Position numbers and translations under genes: made by a program. Shown in pieces: positions 5,305-5,305 of a stretch of DNA of 5,305 nucleotides. Location of the stretch: NCBI GenBank assembly GCA_002403175.1, contig DHHG01000325.1, positions 1 through 5,305 of the forward strand, given 5' to 3'. This stretch comes from Syntrophaceae bacterium UBA4778 (GTDB taxonomy: Bacteria; Desulfobacterota; Syntrophia; Syntrophales; UBA4778). Position 1 is the first letter of the stretch. Each line of letters begins with the position of its first letter. Below the pieces are notes generated by a model. That model ran no database searches, was not told the origin of the DNA, and worked only from the letters and a program-made list of their open reading frames with translations.

Positions 5305-5305
5305 G

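Noticed and set aside
1..5305. A novel defence, mobile or otherwise undescribed system
   Set aside because: Every well-supported complete gene belongs to a known family with intact motifs, and no transposase, integrase, terminal repeats, CRISPR or tRNA was seen. Novelty here is limited to regulation and small protein variations.

Overview
The window looks like chromosomal DNA from a Gram-negative bacterium of moderate GC content. An outer-membrane TolC-family channel, a periplasmic thioredoxin-fold protein and a periplasmic metal-binding protein all imply two membranes. The protein style and gene mix would suit a deltaproteobacterial (Desulfobacterota, Syntrophus-like) host, but that is an impression from sequence alone and not a placement.

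Layout. The left half is read on the minus strand, in transcription order: a CcdA/DsbD-type membrane electron carrier (1404-2114), a secreted TlpA/ResA-type thioredoxin-fold protein (878-1351), then the first 249 codons of a TolC-family outer-membrane efflux protein that leaves the window at base 1 (start at 748). The right half is read on the plus strand: a Fur-superfamily regulator (2331-2753), a periplasmic metal-binding protein (2735-3580), an ABC ATPase (3585-4322) and an ABC membrane permease (4366-5181). This is a complete zur-znuA-znuC-znuB type operon. After a 15-base gap, a convergent minus-strand gene enters from the right edge; only its last 35 codons, a membrane-anchored C-terminus, are present.

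How the parts work together. ZnuA captures a divalent metal (most likely zinc) in the periplasm, ZnuB moves it across the inner membrane, ZnuC powers transport, and the Fur/Zur-type protein probably shuts the operon off when metal is plentiful. CcdA carries electrons from cytoplasmic thioredoxin across the inner membrane and TlpA receives them to reduce periplasmic disulfides. The two units diverge from one 216-base region (2115-2330), which is the main regulatory part of the window. It holds a good sigma-70-like promoter for ccdA, a weaker one for the regulator that would start the message at its ATG, TTGCAT direct repeats, a 12-base palindrome and an AACTA/TAGTT half-site cluster.

Nothing here amounts to a new kind of system. 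The points most worth a second look are the regulatory region, a second CxxC motif near the C-terminus of the TlpA-like protein, the metal-binding protein's lack of the His-rich loop typical of zinc-specific ZnuA, and a perfect dyad upstream of the TolC gene. No RNA genes, mobile elements, CRISPR arrays or convincing intrinsic terminators were seen, and no gene-free stretch exceeds 300 bases.
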